This document shows, one piece after another, positions 8,399-19,069 of a stretch of 64,000 bases of DNA (positions within the stretch are counted from its first letter, which is position 1; each line of letters starts with the position of its first letter). The position numbers and the translations under genes are program-made. The notes below the pieces were generated by a model. The model was not told the origin of the DNA and did no database searches. It worked only from the letters and a program-made list of their open reading frames with translations. Location: NCBI RefSeq assembly GCF_002556635.1, contig NZ_MWMO01000012.1:62001-126000 (forward strand). The letters run 5' to 3'. Source of the stretch: Novosphingobium sp. PC22D. Lineage in GTDB: Bacteria > Pseudomonadota > Alphaproteobacteria > Sphingomonadales > Sphingomonadaceae.

Positions 8399-8797
8399 AG
8401 ATCGCGTAGGCGGGCCGGCCGCCGACGATCTCGGCATAGCAGCCAAAGAGCTTGTCGTCCTTCTGGCAAGAGCCCGCCGCCCGTTGATCCGCGGCCCCCG
8501 GCGAACCAACGCACTTGCCCTCGCACTGGGCCGAATCGGTGCAGATCTTGCCGCCGTCGGCATAGGCGTGGACGCACGTTTCGGCTCCGACCATGCCGCG
8601 CCGCTCGACCGTGCCGCCCGAAGCCTCGCACGCGGCGCGCTTCTCGGGCGTCATCGTGCGCTGAAACGGGCTCGCCTGCCCACGCTCGGTGGCGGGCGCA
8701 GCGGATGTGGCCGCCGAGCCGCCCTGCTGACCCGGCGGCGCCTGCTTGGCGCAAGCCGCGAGCGCGAGCAGGGCGAACAGGAGGGCGAGCGCGCGCA

Positions 8798-8798
<1 letters not shown>
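8388..8798 (-). CDS. Cys-rich lipoprotein in the polyamine operon
   Basis: 136 aa. A lipoprotein signal (MRALALLFALLALAAC, lipobox LAAC at residues 13-16) is followed by a Ser/Ala/Gly-rich linker. The C-terminal domain has at least eight cysteines, in 'RAACEASGG', 'ETCVHAYADGGKICTDSAQC', 'CVGSPG', 'SCQKDDKLFGCYAEI' and a terminal 'AICVD', and is probably disulfide-bonded in the periplasm. Similar small Cys-rich lipoproteins occur in sphingomonads, without a known role. ATG 8798 shares one base with the TGA of the upstream dehydrogenase gene. Why a lipoprotein is co-translated with polyamine enzymes is unclear. Confidence 0.82.
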
Positions 8799-10021
<1,223 letters not shown>

Positions 10022-10056
10022 ATCGTTCTCCTTTGTCGCCTTTGCGCGAAGGGCCG

Positions 10057-10084
10057 GATATAGGCCCGCTGCATGACAACTCAA
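10057..10084 (-). promoter_or_regulatory. Promoter of the carboxyspermidine operon
   Basis: TTGAGT (10079-10084), a 16-nt spacer and TATATC (10057-10062) on the minus strand. The 10-mer CCTATATCCG is the same as at the ornithine decarboxylase promoter. The -35 lies inside the first codons of the divergent dehydratase gene. Confidence 0.45.
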
Positions 10085-11050
10085 CCGACGCGCGCTCCGA
10101 CCCGCGCAGGCGTGCTGCGGGCCGCCGAAAAGGTGGCGGCGATCCTGCCGCCGACGCCGCTGCTTCCGCTCGAAGTGGACGGACGCACGATCTGGTGCAA
10201 GGCCGAGTGCCTCCAGCCGGTCGGCGCGTTCAAGATCCGCGGCGCGTGGCACCGCCTCACGGCGCTGTCCGAGGCCGAGCGCGCGCGCGGCGTGGTCGGC
10301 GTCTCGAGCGGCAACCACGCCCAGGGCGTCGCCTGGGCCGCGCGGCGTCTCGGCATTGCCGCGACGATCGTGATGCCGTGCGACGCCCCGCAGGTGAAGC
10401 TGGCGAACACCCGCGCGCTCGGCGCCGAAGTGATCCTCTACGACCGCCCCGGCGGCGAGGATCGCGACGAGGTGGCCGAGCGTATCCGCGCCGAGCGCGG
10501 GGCCACGCTGGTCCATGCCTTCGGCGACCCGTGGGTCATCGAGGGACAGGGCTCGGTCGGAGTCGAGATCGCGGCGCAGATGCAGCCGCTGGCCGACGGC
10601 GCGCCCGACCTGCTCGTCACCCCCTGCGGCGGCGGCGGGCTCACCGCCGGGCTCGCGCTCGCCTGTCCCGACGCCGCGATCGTTCCGGTCGAGCCCGAGG
10701 GATGGGACGACGTGGCGCGCAGCATCGCGGCCGGAGAGATCCTGCCGGTCGGGCCGGATGCCCCGCCAACCGCCTGCGACGCGCTGCAGACGCTGGCGAC
10801 GCGACCGGTCAATTTCGAGGTGATCCGCGAGCGCTGCGCCTTCGGTCTCGGCGTGACGCCCGCCGAGGTGCGCGCGGCGCAGCGGCTCGCCTTCTCGCGC
10901 CTGAGGCTGGTGGTCGAGCCGGGCGGCGCCGCCGCGCTCGCCGCCGTGCTGGCTGGCAAGGTCGAACCCGGGAAACGGACCGCCGTTGTCCTCTCGGGCG
11001 GCAATACCGATGGCGAGACTTTCGCACGCGTGATCTCGGGCAGCGATTGA
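10073..11050 (+). CDS. Serine/threonine dehydratase (PLP fold type II)
   Basis: 325-aa tryptophan-synthase-beta-fold PLP enzyme that would deaminate threonine or serine to the 2-oxoacid. The PLP lysine is in 'VGAFKIRGA' near residue 52. 'VSSGNHAQGVAWAARR' is near residue 80, the phosphate-binding glycine loop 'CGGGGLTAG' is near 186 and 'VVLSGGNTDGE' is near the C-terminus. It lacks the C-terminal ACT regulatory domain of biosynthetic IlvA, so it is a catabolic or serine racemase-like type. The ATG at 10073 lies very close to the divergent polyamine operon, so the leader must be short. Confidence 0.9.
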   Translation: MTTQPTRAPTRAGVLRAAEKVAAILPPTPLLPLEVDGRTIWCKAECLQPVGAFKIRGAWHRLTALSEAERARGVVGVSSGNHAQGVAWAARRLGIAATIVMPCDAPQVKLANTRALGAEVILYDRPGGEDRDEVAERIRAERGATLVHAFGDPWVIEGQGSVGVEIAAQMQPLADGAPDLLVTPCGGGGLTAGLALACPDAAIVPVEPEGWDDVARSIAAGEILPVGPDAPPTACDALQTLATRPVNFEVIRERCAFGLGVTPAEVRAAQRLAFSRLRLVVEPGGAAALAAVLAGKVEPGKRTAVVLSGGNTDGETFARVISGSD

Positions 11051-11102
11051 CAAGCTTTGCCGCCGCGCCGAGCCTTGGAAGAAGACTGAGAGGGAAATTT
11101 CA

Positions 11103-11531
11103 ATGACGGGAATGGCGATCCTGCAACCGGTGGTCGCGCTGGCCGCCTGGACCATGGTCATGTGGTTCTGGCTCTACGGCACGCGCATCCCCGCCCTGAG
11201 CGCGGCGAAAGTCGATCCCGACGATCTCGTCCACGATCCGACCAAGGATCTCGACAAGGTGCTGCCGCCGCAAGTCATGTGGAAGGCGCACAACTACAAC
11301 CACCTGCACGAAGCGCCGACGGTGTTCTACGCCGTCGCCATCGTCCTTGCCATGATCGGCCAGGGCGACGGCATCAACGCCCAGGCGGCGTGGGTCTACG
11401 TCGTGCTGCGGGTAATCCATTCGCTGATCCAGGCGACGGTGAACCGGGTGACGATGCGCTTCACCGTCTTCGCGCTTTCGAGCTTCTGCCTGATGTTCCT
11501 CGTCGCGCGCGCGGCGATGGCGATGTTCTGA
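11103..11531 (+). CDS. MAPEG-family membrane protein
   Basis: 142 aa with about four membrane helices. The MAPEG signature region is 'WKAHNYNHLHEAPTVFYAV' near residue 60, followed by 'LRVIHSLIQATVNRVTMRF'. MAPEG proteins are membrane glutathione S-transferases or peroxidases, and many bacterial ones are uncharacterised. The start at 11103 is ATG with GAGGG upstream. It lies 52 nt after the dehydratase gene and 160 nt before the acyl-CoA dehydrogenase pair, so it may be read with either. A detoxification role is a family-based guess. Confidence 0.82.
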   Translation: MTGMAILQPVVALAAWTMVMWFWLYGTRIPALSAAKVDPDDLVHDPTKDLDKVLPPQVMWKAHNYNHLHEAPTVFYAVAIVLAMIGQGDGINAQAAWVYVVLRVIHSLIQATVNRVTMRFTVFALSSFCLMFLVARAAMAMF

Positions 11532-11691
11532 CGCTGCGCTCAGAAGCAAAGCCGATCGCCTGGGCGCCATCGGCCGAGCGCCATCGCCCGAGCGAATGTG
11601 CGCGCGGCGCCATTGCCGGGCATCGCGGCATCTGCAAGCCTTCCGGGCCGAGCGGGCATCAGGCCCGACGTATGGGAGAGAGCCTCAAAGC

Positions 11692-12828
11692 ATGCTGCAC
11701 GTTCTCGAGTCCGATCAGGAAATGCTGCGCGATACGACCGCGCGCTTCCTCGACGACAAGGTCCCCCTGAGCCGCCTGCGCAAGGACCGCGACGACCCGG
11801 CGGGCTTCGCCCCCGAATATTGGACGAACGGCGCCGAGTTGGGCTGGACCTCGCTGCTGGTCAGCGAGGAAGACGACGGCGGCAGCGTCAGCGGGCGCGG
11901 CGCCGTCGATCTCTCGCTAATCGCCTACGAATTCGGCCGCCATGCCGCGCCGGGGCCGCTGGTCGACTGCAACGTCGTCGCGGCAGCGCTGGCGGGCCGG
12001 AGCGGCGACGCACAGAGCACGGTGCTCGCCGGGCTGCTCGACGGTTCGCTGATCGCCGCCTGCTGCCTCGGCACCGCTCCGTGGCAATGCCGGGGCGAGC
12101 AGACCATCACGATCGCCCGGGACGGCGACGATCTCGTGATCGACGGCGCCGTCCGCCCGGTCGAGGCGGGCGCGCAGGCCGCCTGGCTGCTCGTCTCGGG
12201 TCACGGCGGTACGGGGCCGACGCAGGCGCTGGTCCCGGTCGATGCGAGCGGGTTGACCATCATGCCTCTGCGCACGCTCGACGTCACGCGTCGCTACGCG
12301 GCCGTGACGTTCGACAAGGTCCGCGTGCCGGCGCGCCACCTCGTCGGCGATTTCGGCGGCGCGGCCGACGCGATCGCGAGGCAGGTCGACAACGCCGCCG
12401 TGATCCTCGCCGCCGAATCGGTCGGCGCGATGGACGCCGCCTTCGCGATGACGCTCGACTATGCCTTCGACCGCTACACCTTCGGGCGCGCGCTCGCCTC
12501 GTATCAGGCGCTCAAGCACCGCTTCGCCGATCTCAAGTCGTGGCTCGAGGCGAGCCATGCTATCGCCGACGCCGCCGCCGAGGCGGTCGCGGACAGCTCC
12601 CCCCTCGCGTCCGAGACGGCCAGCGCGGCGCGCGCCTACATCGGCCAGTACGGCACCGAGCTGGTGCAGGACTGCGTCCAGCTCCACGGCGGCATCGGCG
12701 TGACCTACGAGCACGACCTGCACTTCTTCCTGCGGCGCGTGGCGCTCGACGCCGTGCTCCACGGCACCGTGACCGATCACCGCAGGCTCCTAGCGGCGGC
12801 ACGGATCGGACAGGAGAAGGCGGCATGA
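11692..12828 (+). CDS. Acyl-CoA dehydrogenase, small subunit-like (first of pair)
   Basis: 378-aa acyl-CoA dehydrogenase-fold protein. The FAD-contact motif 'RYTFGRALASYQALKHR' (around 263) and 'QLHGGIGVTYEHDLHFF' (around 335) are present. The middle region lacks the usual 'EPxxGSD' substrate/FAD loop, reading instead 'ACCLGTAPWQCRG'. The start is ATG 11692 after GGGAGAGAG. Its TGA overlaps the ATG of the next acyl-CoA dehydrogenase gene. The next gene has what this one lacks, so the two probably form an alpha2beta2 heterotetramer like actinobacterial FadE pairs for steroid side chains. The substrate is unknown. Confidence 0.88.
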   Translation: MLHVLESDQEMLRDTTARFLDDKVPLSRLRKDRDDPAGFAPEYWTNGAELGWTSLLVSEEDDGGSVSGRGAVDLSLIAYEFGRHAAPGPLVDCNVVAAALAGRSGDAQSTVLAGLLDGSLIAACCLGTAPWQCRGEQTITIARDGDDLVIDGAVRPVEAGAQAAWLLVSGHGGTGPTQALVPVDASGLTIMPLRTLDVTRRYAAVTFDKVRVPARHLVGDFGGAADAIARQVDNAAVILAAESVGAMDAAFAMTLDYAFDRYTFGRALASYQALKHRFADLKSWLEASHAIADAAAEAVADSSPLASETASAARAYIGQYGTELVQDCVQLHGGIGVTYEHDLHFFLRRVALDAVLHGTVTDHRRLLAAARIGQEKAA

Positions 12829-14081
12829 GCGGCGGAATCGAATCGGTCGACGACTTCCGCCTGCGCGCCCGCGCCTGGATCAAGGCCAACCTCGGCCCGA
12901 TCCAGCCCTTCGACGCGAGCCAGAACTGCGAGAACGACGAGATCGAGCGCGAGGCGGTCGCCCGCGACCGTGCGCTCCAGCGGCAGATATGGGACGGCGG
13001 CTTCGCGGGGATCTGCTTTCCGCCCGAATATGGTGGCCTCGGCCTCACCCCGGCGCACCAGCGCGCCTTCAACGAGGAACTGGCCGGGCACGAATTTCCC
13101 TCGCGCTTCACCGTACCGACCTTCTCCCCCTGCGCGGCGGTGCTGCTCGAGTTCGGCACGCCCGAACAGAAAGCGGCGCACATCCCCGCGATCCTCAAGG
13201 GCGACGAATTCTGGGTGCAAATGCTCTCCGAACCCGGCGGCGGTTCGGACGTCGCGGGAGCGACGACCAGCGCGGTGAGGGACGGCGACGACTGGATCAT
13301 CAACGGCTCGAAAGTCTGGACCAGCCGTGCCTGGTGGGCGGACTGGGGCCTGTGCCTCGCGCGCACCAACTGGGACGTGCCCAAGCATCAGGGGCTCACT
13401 GTCTTCGCGCTGCCGCTTCACCAGCCGGGTATCGAGATCCACCGCATCGAGCGGCTGAGCGGCGAGACCGAGGCCTGCCAGGAGTTCTTCACCGACGTGC
13501 GCGTGCCCGACAGCGACCGGCTCGGCCCCGTCGACGGCGGGTGGACAGTCGGATCGCGCTGGATGTATTTCGAGCGGATCGGGCATAACTCGCCCTACGT
13601 GACGCGTCCCGTCGGCCTCACCAATCCCGAGGCCGAGGGACCGAGCGCGATCTCGATCGCGCGCCGGGCCGGCCGTCTCGACGACCCCGTGGCGCGCGAC
13701 CTGATCGGCGAAGACCGCACGCTCGAGATCGCCACCCACGCGCTCCAGAACCGGATCGCGCAGGCGGCCGCGTCGGGACGCGGCAATGTCGACGGATCGG
13801 CGGTCGACCGCCTGTTCCGTGGCATCGCCCGCGTGCGCCGCGCGACGATCGAATACGAAATCGCCGGCCCGCAGGCCGCCGCCTGGACCGAGGAAGAGGA
13901 CCATGCCTCCGGTTCGACCGGGATGCGCTATCTGATGCGGCAGGTCTCGTGCATCGGCGGCGGCACCACCGAGATCGCGCGCAACGTCATCGCCGAGCGC
14001 GTGCTCGGGATGCCGCGCGAACTCTCCGGCGACAAGGGCGTGCCCTTCCGCGACGTGCCGCGCGGTCCCAAGCGTGCCTGA
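12825..14081 (+). CDS. Acyl-CoA dehydrogenase, large subunit-like (second of pair)
   Basis: 418-aa acyl-CoA dehydrogenase. 'GFAGICFPPEYGGLGLTP' lies near residue 58, the loop 'LSEPGGGSDVAGATTSA' near 137 and 'INGSKVWTSRAW' near 160. The C-terminal 'CIGGGTTEIARNVIAERVLG' is followed by 'MPRELSGDKGVPFRDVP'. It overlaps the preceding gene by 4 nt (ATGA), so the two are translationally coupled. It supplies the EPxxGSD loop missing from its partner. Bulky CoA-ester substrates (steroid or terpenoid side chains) are common for such pairs, but that is inference. A P450 gene converges 19 nt downstream. Confidence 0.9.
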   Translation: MSGGIESVDDFRLRARAWIKANLGPIQPFDASQNCENDEIEREAVARDRALQRQIWDGGFAGICFPPEYGGLGLTPAHQRAFNEELAGHEFPSRFTVPTFSPCAAVLLEFGTPEQKAAHIPAILKGDEFWVQMLSEPGGGSDVAGATTSAVRDGDDWIINGSKVWTSRAWWADWGLCLARTNWDVPKHQGLTVFALPLHQPGIEIHRIERLSGETEACQEFFTDVRVPDSDRLGPVDGGWTVGSRWMYFERIGHNSPYVTRPVGLTNPEAEGPSAISIARRAGRLDDPVARDLIGEDRTLEIATHALQNRIAQAAASGRGNVDGSAVDRLFRGIARVRRATIEYEIAGPQAAAWTEEEDHASGSTGMRYLMRQVSCIGGGTTEIARNVIAERVLGMPRELSGDKGVPFRDVPRGPKRA

Positions 14082-14099
14082 GGCCGCGGCTCGTCCGCG

Positions 14100-15368
14100 T
14101 CAGGCGGGCACGAGTTCGGCGTGGAGATCGGCGAGGTTGCGGAAGCTGAACGTCGGCTCGTAGCGATAGACGCGGTTCTCGGGGCTGCCGTGGTGCGCCT
14201 CGCTGATTACGATGTCCGAGGTGCGCGCGAGCAGCCGCTCGATCGCGATCCGCGCTTCCATCCGCCCGAGCGGCGCGCCGAGGCAGGCGTGCGCGCCGCG
14301 GCTGAACGCCATGTGATCGCGAACGTGCGGTCGGTCGGGCCGGAAATCGTGCGGCTGCGCGAAGTGCTCGGGATCGTTGTTTGCGCCGCTGAGGCAGACG
14401 GTGACGATCGTGCCCGCGGGCACCTCGATATCGCCGATCCGGGTGTCGCGCCGGGCCAAGCGATAGACCGCCTTCACCGGCGCATCGTGGCGCAGCAGTT
14501 CCTCGACGAAAGCGGGGATCGCCTTGGCGTCGGCACGCATGTGCGCCTGGAGCGCCTTGTCCTCGCCGAGATGCTGCACACCCATCGCGATCAGCCGCGA
14601 GGTCGTGTCCTGTCCCGCCCCGAACATGAACCGCGCCAGACCCGACAGATCCTCGAACCTGGGCTGCGAGCCATCCTTGAAGCGCGCCGCGACCAGTTCG
14701 CTCATCAGGTCGCCGCGCGGGTTGTCGATCCGGTCGCGCAAGTAGCCGTCGAACCGCTCCTTGAGAAACACCAGCGGATCGGAGCCGATCTTGTGCACCG
14801 CGTCGCCCTCGATCTGGCTCGGCGGCGCGCCGATCAGTTCGAGCAGCTCGGCCCGGTCCTCGAGCGGAATGCCGAGCAGGTCGGAGATCGCATAGACGGT
14901 CGTCGCGTGGGCATATTCGGGCACGATGTTGCGCACCCCCTTGCCGACGATCGCGTCGAGCATGCGATCGGCGAGGCCATGGAGATAGTCCTCGTTCTGC
15001 CTGAGCCGCTTGAAGGTCAGGAGGCTTCCGACGATCGCGCGATGTTCGGCGTGCCGCGCGCCGTCCATGCAAACCAGGTGGTCGGACCAGGGCAGCTCGG
15101 CGCGGTGTTCCTCGAGCTGGCCGGTGATGTCGCTGCCCTGCGGCTCGAACGGCAGCGGCGGGATCGGTCCCACGACCGATACCGCGTTGGAGAACACCCC
15201 CTCCTTGTCGTTGAGCACTTCGAGGGCCGCGGCATAGCCCGTCACCATCAGCGTGCCTTCGTAGGCTTCCCGGCTGACCGGGCAGCGCTCGCGCATCAGG
15301 TCGAAGTAGCTGCGCGGATCGGCGATGACCGCCTGGTCCCGGAAGAAGTTCGGTTCGTTCGCGTTCAT
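14100..15368 (-). CDS. Cytochrome P450
   Basis: 422-aa class I bacterial P450. The I-helix oxygen-activation motif is 'FMFGAGQDTTSR', the K-helix ExxR is in 'FVEELLRHDAPV', and the haem loop is 'FSRGAHACLGAPLGRME' with Cys ligand. It is soluble with no anchor. The ATG at 15368 (MNANEPNFFRDQ) is chosen because GGGAGCGG precedes it; a longer frame upstream has no P450 similarity. It is a single gene convergent with the acyl-CoA dehydrogenase pair, and its ferredoxin and reductase must come from elsewhere. It would hydroxylate a hydrophobic substrate, which is not identifiable here. Confidence 0.95.
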   Translation of the reverse strand: MNANEPNFFRDQAVIADPRSYFDLMRERCPVSREAYEGTLMVTGYAAALEVLNDKEGVFSNAVSVVGPIPPLPFEPQGSDITGQLEEHRAELPWSDHLVCMDGARHAEHRAIVGSLLTFKRLRQNEDYLHGLADRMLDAIVGKGVRNIVPEYAHATTVYAISDLLGIPLEDRAELLELIGAPPSQIEGDAVHKIGSDPLVFLKERFDGYLRDRIDNPRGDLMSELVAARFKDGSQPRFEDLSGLARFMFGAGQDTTSRLIAMGVQHLGEDKALQAHMRADAKAIPAFVEELLRHDAPVKAVYRLARRDTRIGDIEVPAGTIVTVCLSGANNDPEHFAQPHDFRPDRPHVRDHMAFSRGAHACLGAPLGRMEARIAIERLLARTSDIVISEAHHGSPENRVYRYEPTFSFRNLADLHAELVPA

Positions 15369-15866
15369 CGTCCGCTCCCAGGGCCATGCGGCACACTCGA
15401 TCGGCGCCTTGCCTCGGGCGCTCGTCACGTTGTTAGCATTGGCACAGGCGAGCGGATCGCTCAACCGGCCGCGCGCATCGCCGAGGCGAAGGCTGACGGC
15501 GATCTGTCCGGACAATCAGGGGAAAAGGAGGCCGACGCAGAAGGGGGTGGGAGGGTGGAGGGAACTGCCGCGCCGGCCTACCAAGCCCCAACGTGCCGAC
15601 CCGAAGACCGTTCCTGCCAGTCGCCCAACCGTGGCCTGCGCGCGACTGGCCGATCGGCCAGCCGAGAGCTAGCGACACCGCCCTCGCAAAGCACCATCCC
15701 CCGGCGACCGTTGGCTTGTTGCCGCAAAGACGCTATCGGACGCGCTCAGTTGCGGTTAAGCCGCCCTGCGGCAAGGGACGCAGACACAGGCGCGAGCACG
15801 TTTTTCGGGCCATGACAACGCGGTGAGGCCGGACTCGCGCCGGTCGGAGATGGGAATCAAGCCAGA
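15369..15866. other. 498-nt divergent intergenic region upstream of surA and the P450
   Basis: No gene was seen. It holds a palindrome CTGGCCGATCGGCCAG (15646-15661). A 9-bp inverted repeat GCCAGTCGC / GCGACTGGC (15616-15624 and 15642-15650) could form a hairpin or operator. Promoters for the P450 and for surA must lie here, but no -35/-10 pair is convincing. Confidence 0.5.
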
Positions 15867-17210
15867 GTGACCAAGGCAATTCGATCGATCAGGATATTCA
15901 GCGTCCCTGTCGCACTGGGCATGGCGGGCCTGTGCGGCATGTCCGGCGCGGCCGCGCAGTCGCAGCAGGGAAACATCATCATCCCGCCCGACGTGACGAT
16001 CTTCGGCGAGGCCAATCCGAACGTCCGCAAGGCGACGGCTGTGGTCAACGGCGACGTCATCACCGGCACCGACGTCGATCAGCGCATGGCGCTCGTCCTG
16101 GCGGCGAACGAGAACCAGCTCAGCGAAGAGGACAAGGAGCGCCTGCGCCTCCAGGTCCTGCGCAACCTCATCGACGAGACACTGCAGATCCAAGAGGCCA
16201 AGGCCGCCGAGATCGAGATCTCGAAGGAGGAGATCGACCAGTCCTATCTGCGCGTCGCCTCGCAGAACTTCGGGCAGGATACCGAAGCGATGGACGCCTA
16301 CCTCAAGCGCATCGGATCGTCCGCCGCCTCGCTCAAGCGCCAGATCGAGGGCGAGCTTGCCTGGCAGCGCCTGCTCCAGCGCAACGTCGCGCCGTTCATC
16401 AACGTCTCCGACGAGGAGGTTAACGAGATCATCTCGCGGATGCAGGCCTCCAAGGGCACCGATGAATACCGCATTGGCGAGATCTACCTCGCCGCCGCGC
16501 CGGACGCCCAGCAGCAGGTTGCCGACAACGCCCGCCGCATCGTCGAGCAGCTACGGGAAGGCGGCAGCTTCGTCGCCTATGCCCGGCAGTATTCGCAGGC
16601 CTCGACCGCGGCCGTCGGTGGCGATCTCGGCTGGATCCGGCTCGAGCAGCTTCCCCCCGAACTGGCGGCGGCGGCGCGCGATCTCACGCCGGGCCAGCTC
16701 GTCGGTCCGATCGCGGTCCCGGGCGGTTTCTCGATCATCTACCTGATCGACAAGCGCCAGGTGCTGATGGCCGATCCGCGCGATGCGATCCTCGCCCTCA
16801 AGCAGATTTCGATCAACTTCCCCAAGGGCATTTCCGATTCGCAGGCGCAGGCGCGGGCCAAGAGCTTCGCCGAGACCATCTCCGAAGCCGCCGGCTGCGG
16901 CGCGGTCGACGCGGTCGCCGCCGGGATCGGCGCGCAGGTGGTGACGAACGACCAGGTGCGCGCACGCGATCTGCCCGGACCGCTGCAGAACGCGGTCCTG
17001 AATCTCAACATCGGCGAGACCTCGCCGCCGTTCGGGTCGATCGAGGATGGCGTGCGCATGCTGATGCTGTGCGGCCGCGACGATGCGCAGACGCCGTCGG
17101 GCCCCAACTTCGACCAGCTCATGGCGCAGATGGAGGAAGACCGCATCAACAAGCGCGCGCAGATGTACTTGCGCGACCTTCGGCGCGACGCGGTCATCGA
17201 CTACAACTGA
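15867..17210 (+). CDS. surA: Periplasmic chaperone / peptidyl-prolyl isomerase SurA
   Basis: 447 aa with a signal peptide (about residues 1-31, ending ...GAAAQ). The SurA N-domain ('ATAVVNGDVITGTDVDQRM', near residue 57) comes next, followed by one parvulin-type PpiC domain ('GEIYLAAAPDAQQQVADNAR' through 'GGDLGWIRLEQLPPEL', about 210-280) and a C-terminal part. It helps outer-membrane proteins fold in the periplasm. The start is GTG 15867, which puts the basic MTKAIRSIRI in front of the signal helix. The stop is one base before the pdxA ATG, so surA-pdxA-rsmA form an operon. lptD, which commonly precedes surA, is not adjacent. Confidence 0.92.
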   Translation: MTKAIRSIRIFSVPVALGMAGLCGMSGAAAQSQQGNIIIPPDVTIFGEANPNVRKATAVVNGDVITGTDVDQRMALVLAANENQLSEEDKERLRLQVLRNLIDETLQIQEAKAAEIEISKEEIDQSYLRVASQNFGQDTEAMDAYLKRIGSSAASLKRQIEGELAWQRLLQRNVAPFINVSDEEVNEIISRMQASKGTDEYRIGEIYLAAAPDAQQQVADNARRIVEQLREGGSFVAYARQYSQASTAAVGGDLGWIRLEQLPPELAAAARDLTPGQLVGPIAVPGGFSIIYLIDKRQVLMADPRDAILALKQISINFPKGISDSQAQARAKSFAETISEAAGCGAVDAVAAGIGAQVVTNDQVRARDLPGPLQNAVLNLNIGETSPPFGSIEDGVRMLMLCGRDDAQTPSGPNFDQLMAQMEEDRINKRAQMYLRDLRRDAVIDYN

Positions 17211-17211
17211 C

Positions 17212-18234
17212 ATGGCGGTCGCCGGGCCTGCCGGGCACGCTCCGTTGGCGGTCTCGCTCGGCGATCCGGCGGGGATCGGCCCCGAATGCATCGCCGAGGC
17301 CTGGGCTCGCCGCAGGGACGCCGCGCTGCCACCGTTCTTCGTCGTCCACGGCACGGAGTTGCTGCGCCGGGCAGCCGAGGCTCGCGGCCTGACCATCGCG
17401 GTCCGCGCGATCGCCGGGCCTGAGGAAACCGCTGCTGTGTTCGACGGCGCCCTGCCCGTGCTCGGCGCGCGCGATGCGGATTATCGCCCTGGCGAGCCCG
17501 ACGGCGAAGGCGCGGCCCTGGCGCTCGCCTCGCTGACCGATGCGGTCGAGTTCGCACGCAAGGGGACGGCGGGCGCGGTCGTCACCGCGCCGATTTCCAA
17601 GGCCGAGCTGGCGCGCGTCGGCTTCACCCAGCCGGGGCAGACCGAGTTCCTCGCCGATGCCTGCGGACTGCCGCGCGAGAACGCGGTGATGATGCTCGCC
17701 GGCCCCACCCTGCGCACGGTTCCGCTCACCGTCCACGCCGCGCTCTCGCAAGTCCCCGCCCTGCTCTCGCGCGAGCTGATCGTGCACCGTGCGCGGATCG
17801 TCGCGGCTGCGCTGCGGCGCGACTTCGGCCTTGCCGGGCCGCGCCTCGCGATCACCGGCCTCAATCCGCACGCGGGCGAGGAAGGCCGCTTCGGCGACGA
17901 GGAGATCCGGATCATCGCCCCTGCCGTCGCGCAACTTCGCGAAGAGGGCATCGCCGCGAGCGGTCCGCATCCGGCCGACGCGCTCTTCGCGCCGCATGCC
18001 CGCGCCGGCTTCGATGCGGCGCTGTGCATGTACCACGACCAGGCGCTGATCCCGATCAAGGCGCTCGAATTCGACGCGGGCGTCAACACCACGCTCGGCC
18101 TGCCGATCGTGCGCACCTCGCCCGATCACGGCACCGCCTTCGCCATCGCCGGCCAGCGGACCGCGCGCGCCGACGCAACCATCGCCGCGATCCGCCTCGC
18201 CGGGCAATGCGCCGCGCGCCGCCTCCCCGCGTGA
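17212..18234 (+). CDS. pdxA: 4-hydroxythreonine-4-phosphate dehydrogenase
   Basis: 340-aa PdxA, which oxidises 4-phosphohydroxy-threonine in pyridoxal phosphate synthesis. '[19 protein letters not shown]' opens the protein. The divalent-metal histidines lie in '[10 protein letters not shown]', '[11 protein letters not shown]' and '[13 protein letters not shown]'. The C-terminal '[13 protein letters not shown]' is typical. The length matches the family. ATG 17212 is one base after the surA stop. rsmA starts 7 nt downstream. This is a conserved housekeeping linkage in alphaproteobacteria. Confidence 0.95.
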   Translation: MAVAGPAGHAPLAVSLGDPAGIGPECIAEAWARRRDAALPPFFVVHGTELLRRAAEARGLTIAVRAIAGPEETAAVFDGALPVLGARDADYRPGEPDGEGAALALASLTDAVEFARKGTAGAVVTAPISKAELARVGFTQPGQTEFLADACGLPRENAVMMLAGPTLRTVPLTVHAALSQVPALLSRELIVHRARIVAAALRRDFGLAGPRLAITGLNPHAGEEGRFGDEEIRIIAPAVAQLREEGIAASGPHPADALFAPHARAGFDAALCMYHDQALIPIKALEFDAGVNTTLGLPIVRTSPDHGTAFAIAGQRTARADATIAAIRLAGQCAARRLPA

Positions 18235-18241
18235 GCGCCTG

Positions 18242-19069
18242 GTGAGCACGCCGCTACCGCCGCTGCGCGAGGTGATCGCCCGCCACGGCCTCTCGGCCAG
18301 CAAGGCGCTGGGCCAGAACTTCCTCTTCGACGAGCAGTTGCTCGACCGGATCGCCGCGATTCCCGGCGATCTGGCGGGGCGCGACGTGCTCGAGGTCGGC
18401 CCCGGCCCCGGCGGGCTCACCCGCGCGCTGCTGCGGGCCGGCGCACGCGTCACCGCGATCGAGATGGACCGCCGCTGCCTGCCAGCGCTCGCCGAGCTTG
18501 AGCAGGCGTTCCCCGCGCGGCTCACGGTCATCGAGGGCGACGCCACCAGGATCGACCAGGGCGCGCTGTTCGCCGGCCCCTACGCGGTCGTCGCCAACCT
18601 GCCCTACAACGTCGGCACGCTGCTGTTCACGCGCTGGCTCGGCGGCGAGGACTGGCCGCCGCGCTGGTCGTCGCTGACGCTGATGTTCCAGGAAGAAGTC
18701 GCGCGCCGGATCGTCGCCGCGCCAGGCACCTCGGCCTACGGACGCCTCGCGGTGCTGGCGCAGTGGCGCGCCCGCGCGAGGCTGGCGCTGAAAGTCCATC
18801 GCAGCGCCTTCACCCCGCCGCCCAAGGTGATGAGCGCGATCGTCCACGTCGAGCCCGGTGCGGTGCCCGAGGGCGTATCCGCGCGCGTGCTCGCGCGCGT
18901 GACCGAGGCCGCCTTCGGCCAACGCCGCAAGATGCTGCGCCAGAGCCTCAAGGGGCTGACGGGCGGGGTCGAGGCGCTCGAAGCCATCGGCATCGACCCG
19001 CAGCGGCGCGCGGAAACGCTTTCGGTCGACGAATTCGTTGCGCTCGCGCGGGCGCTGAGCCAGGCCTAG
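18242..19069 (+). CDS. rsmA: 16S rRNA (adenine1518/1519-N6)-dimethyltransferase
   Basis: 275-aa RsmA/KsgA that dimethylates two adenines in helix 45 of 16S rRNA during 30S maturation. It contains '[11 protein letters not shown]' at about residue 21, the SAM motif '[16 protein letters not shown]', the acidic 'AIEMDRRC' and the catalytic '[11 protein letters not shown]'. The C-terminal part includes '[15 protein letters not shown]'. The start is GTG 18242. The stop codon overlaps that of the convergent PilZ-like gene by four bases (19066-19069). Confidence 0.95.
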   Translation: MSTPLPPLREVIARHGLSASKALGQNFLFDEQLLDRIAAIPGDLAGRDVLEVGPGPGGLTRALLRAGARVTAIEMDRRCLPALAELEQAFPARLTVIEGDATRIDQGALFAGPYAVVANLPYNVGTLLFTRWLGGEDWPPRWSSLTLMFQEEVARRIVAAPGTSAYGRLAVLAQWRARARLALKVHRSAFTPPPKVMSAIVHVEPGAVPEGVSARVLARVTEAAFGQRRKMLRQSLKGLTGGVEALEAIGIDPQRRAETLSVDEFVALARALSQA

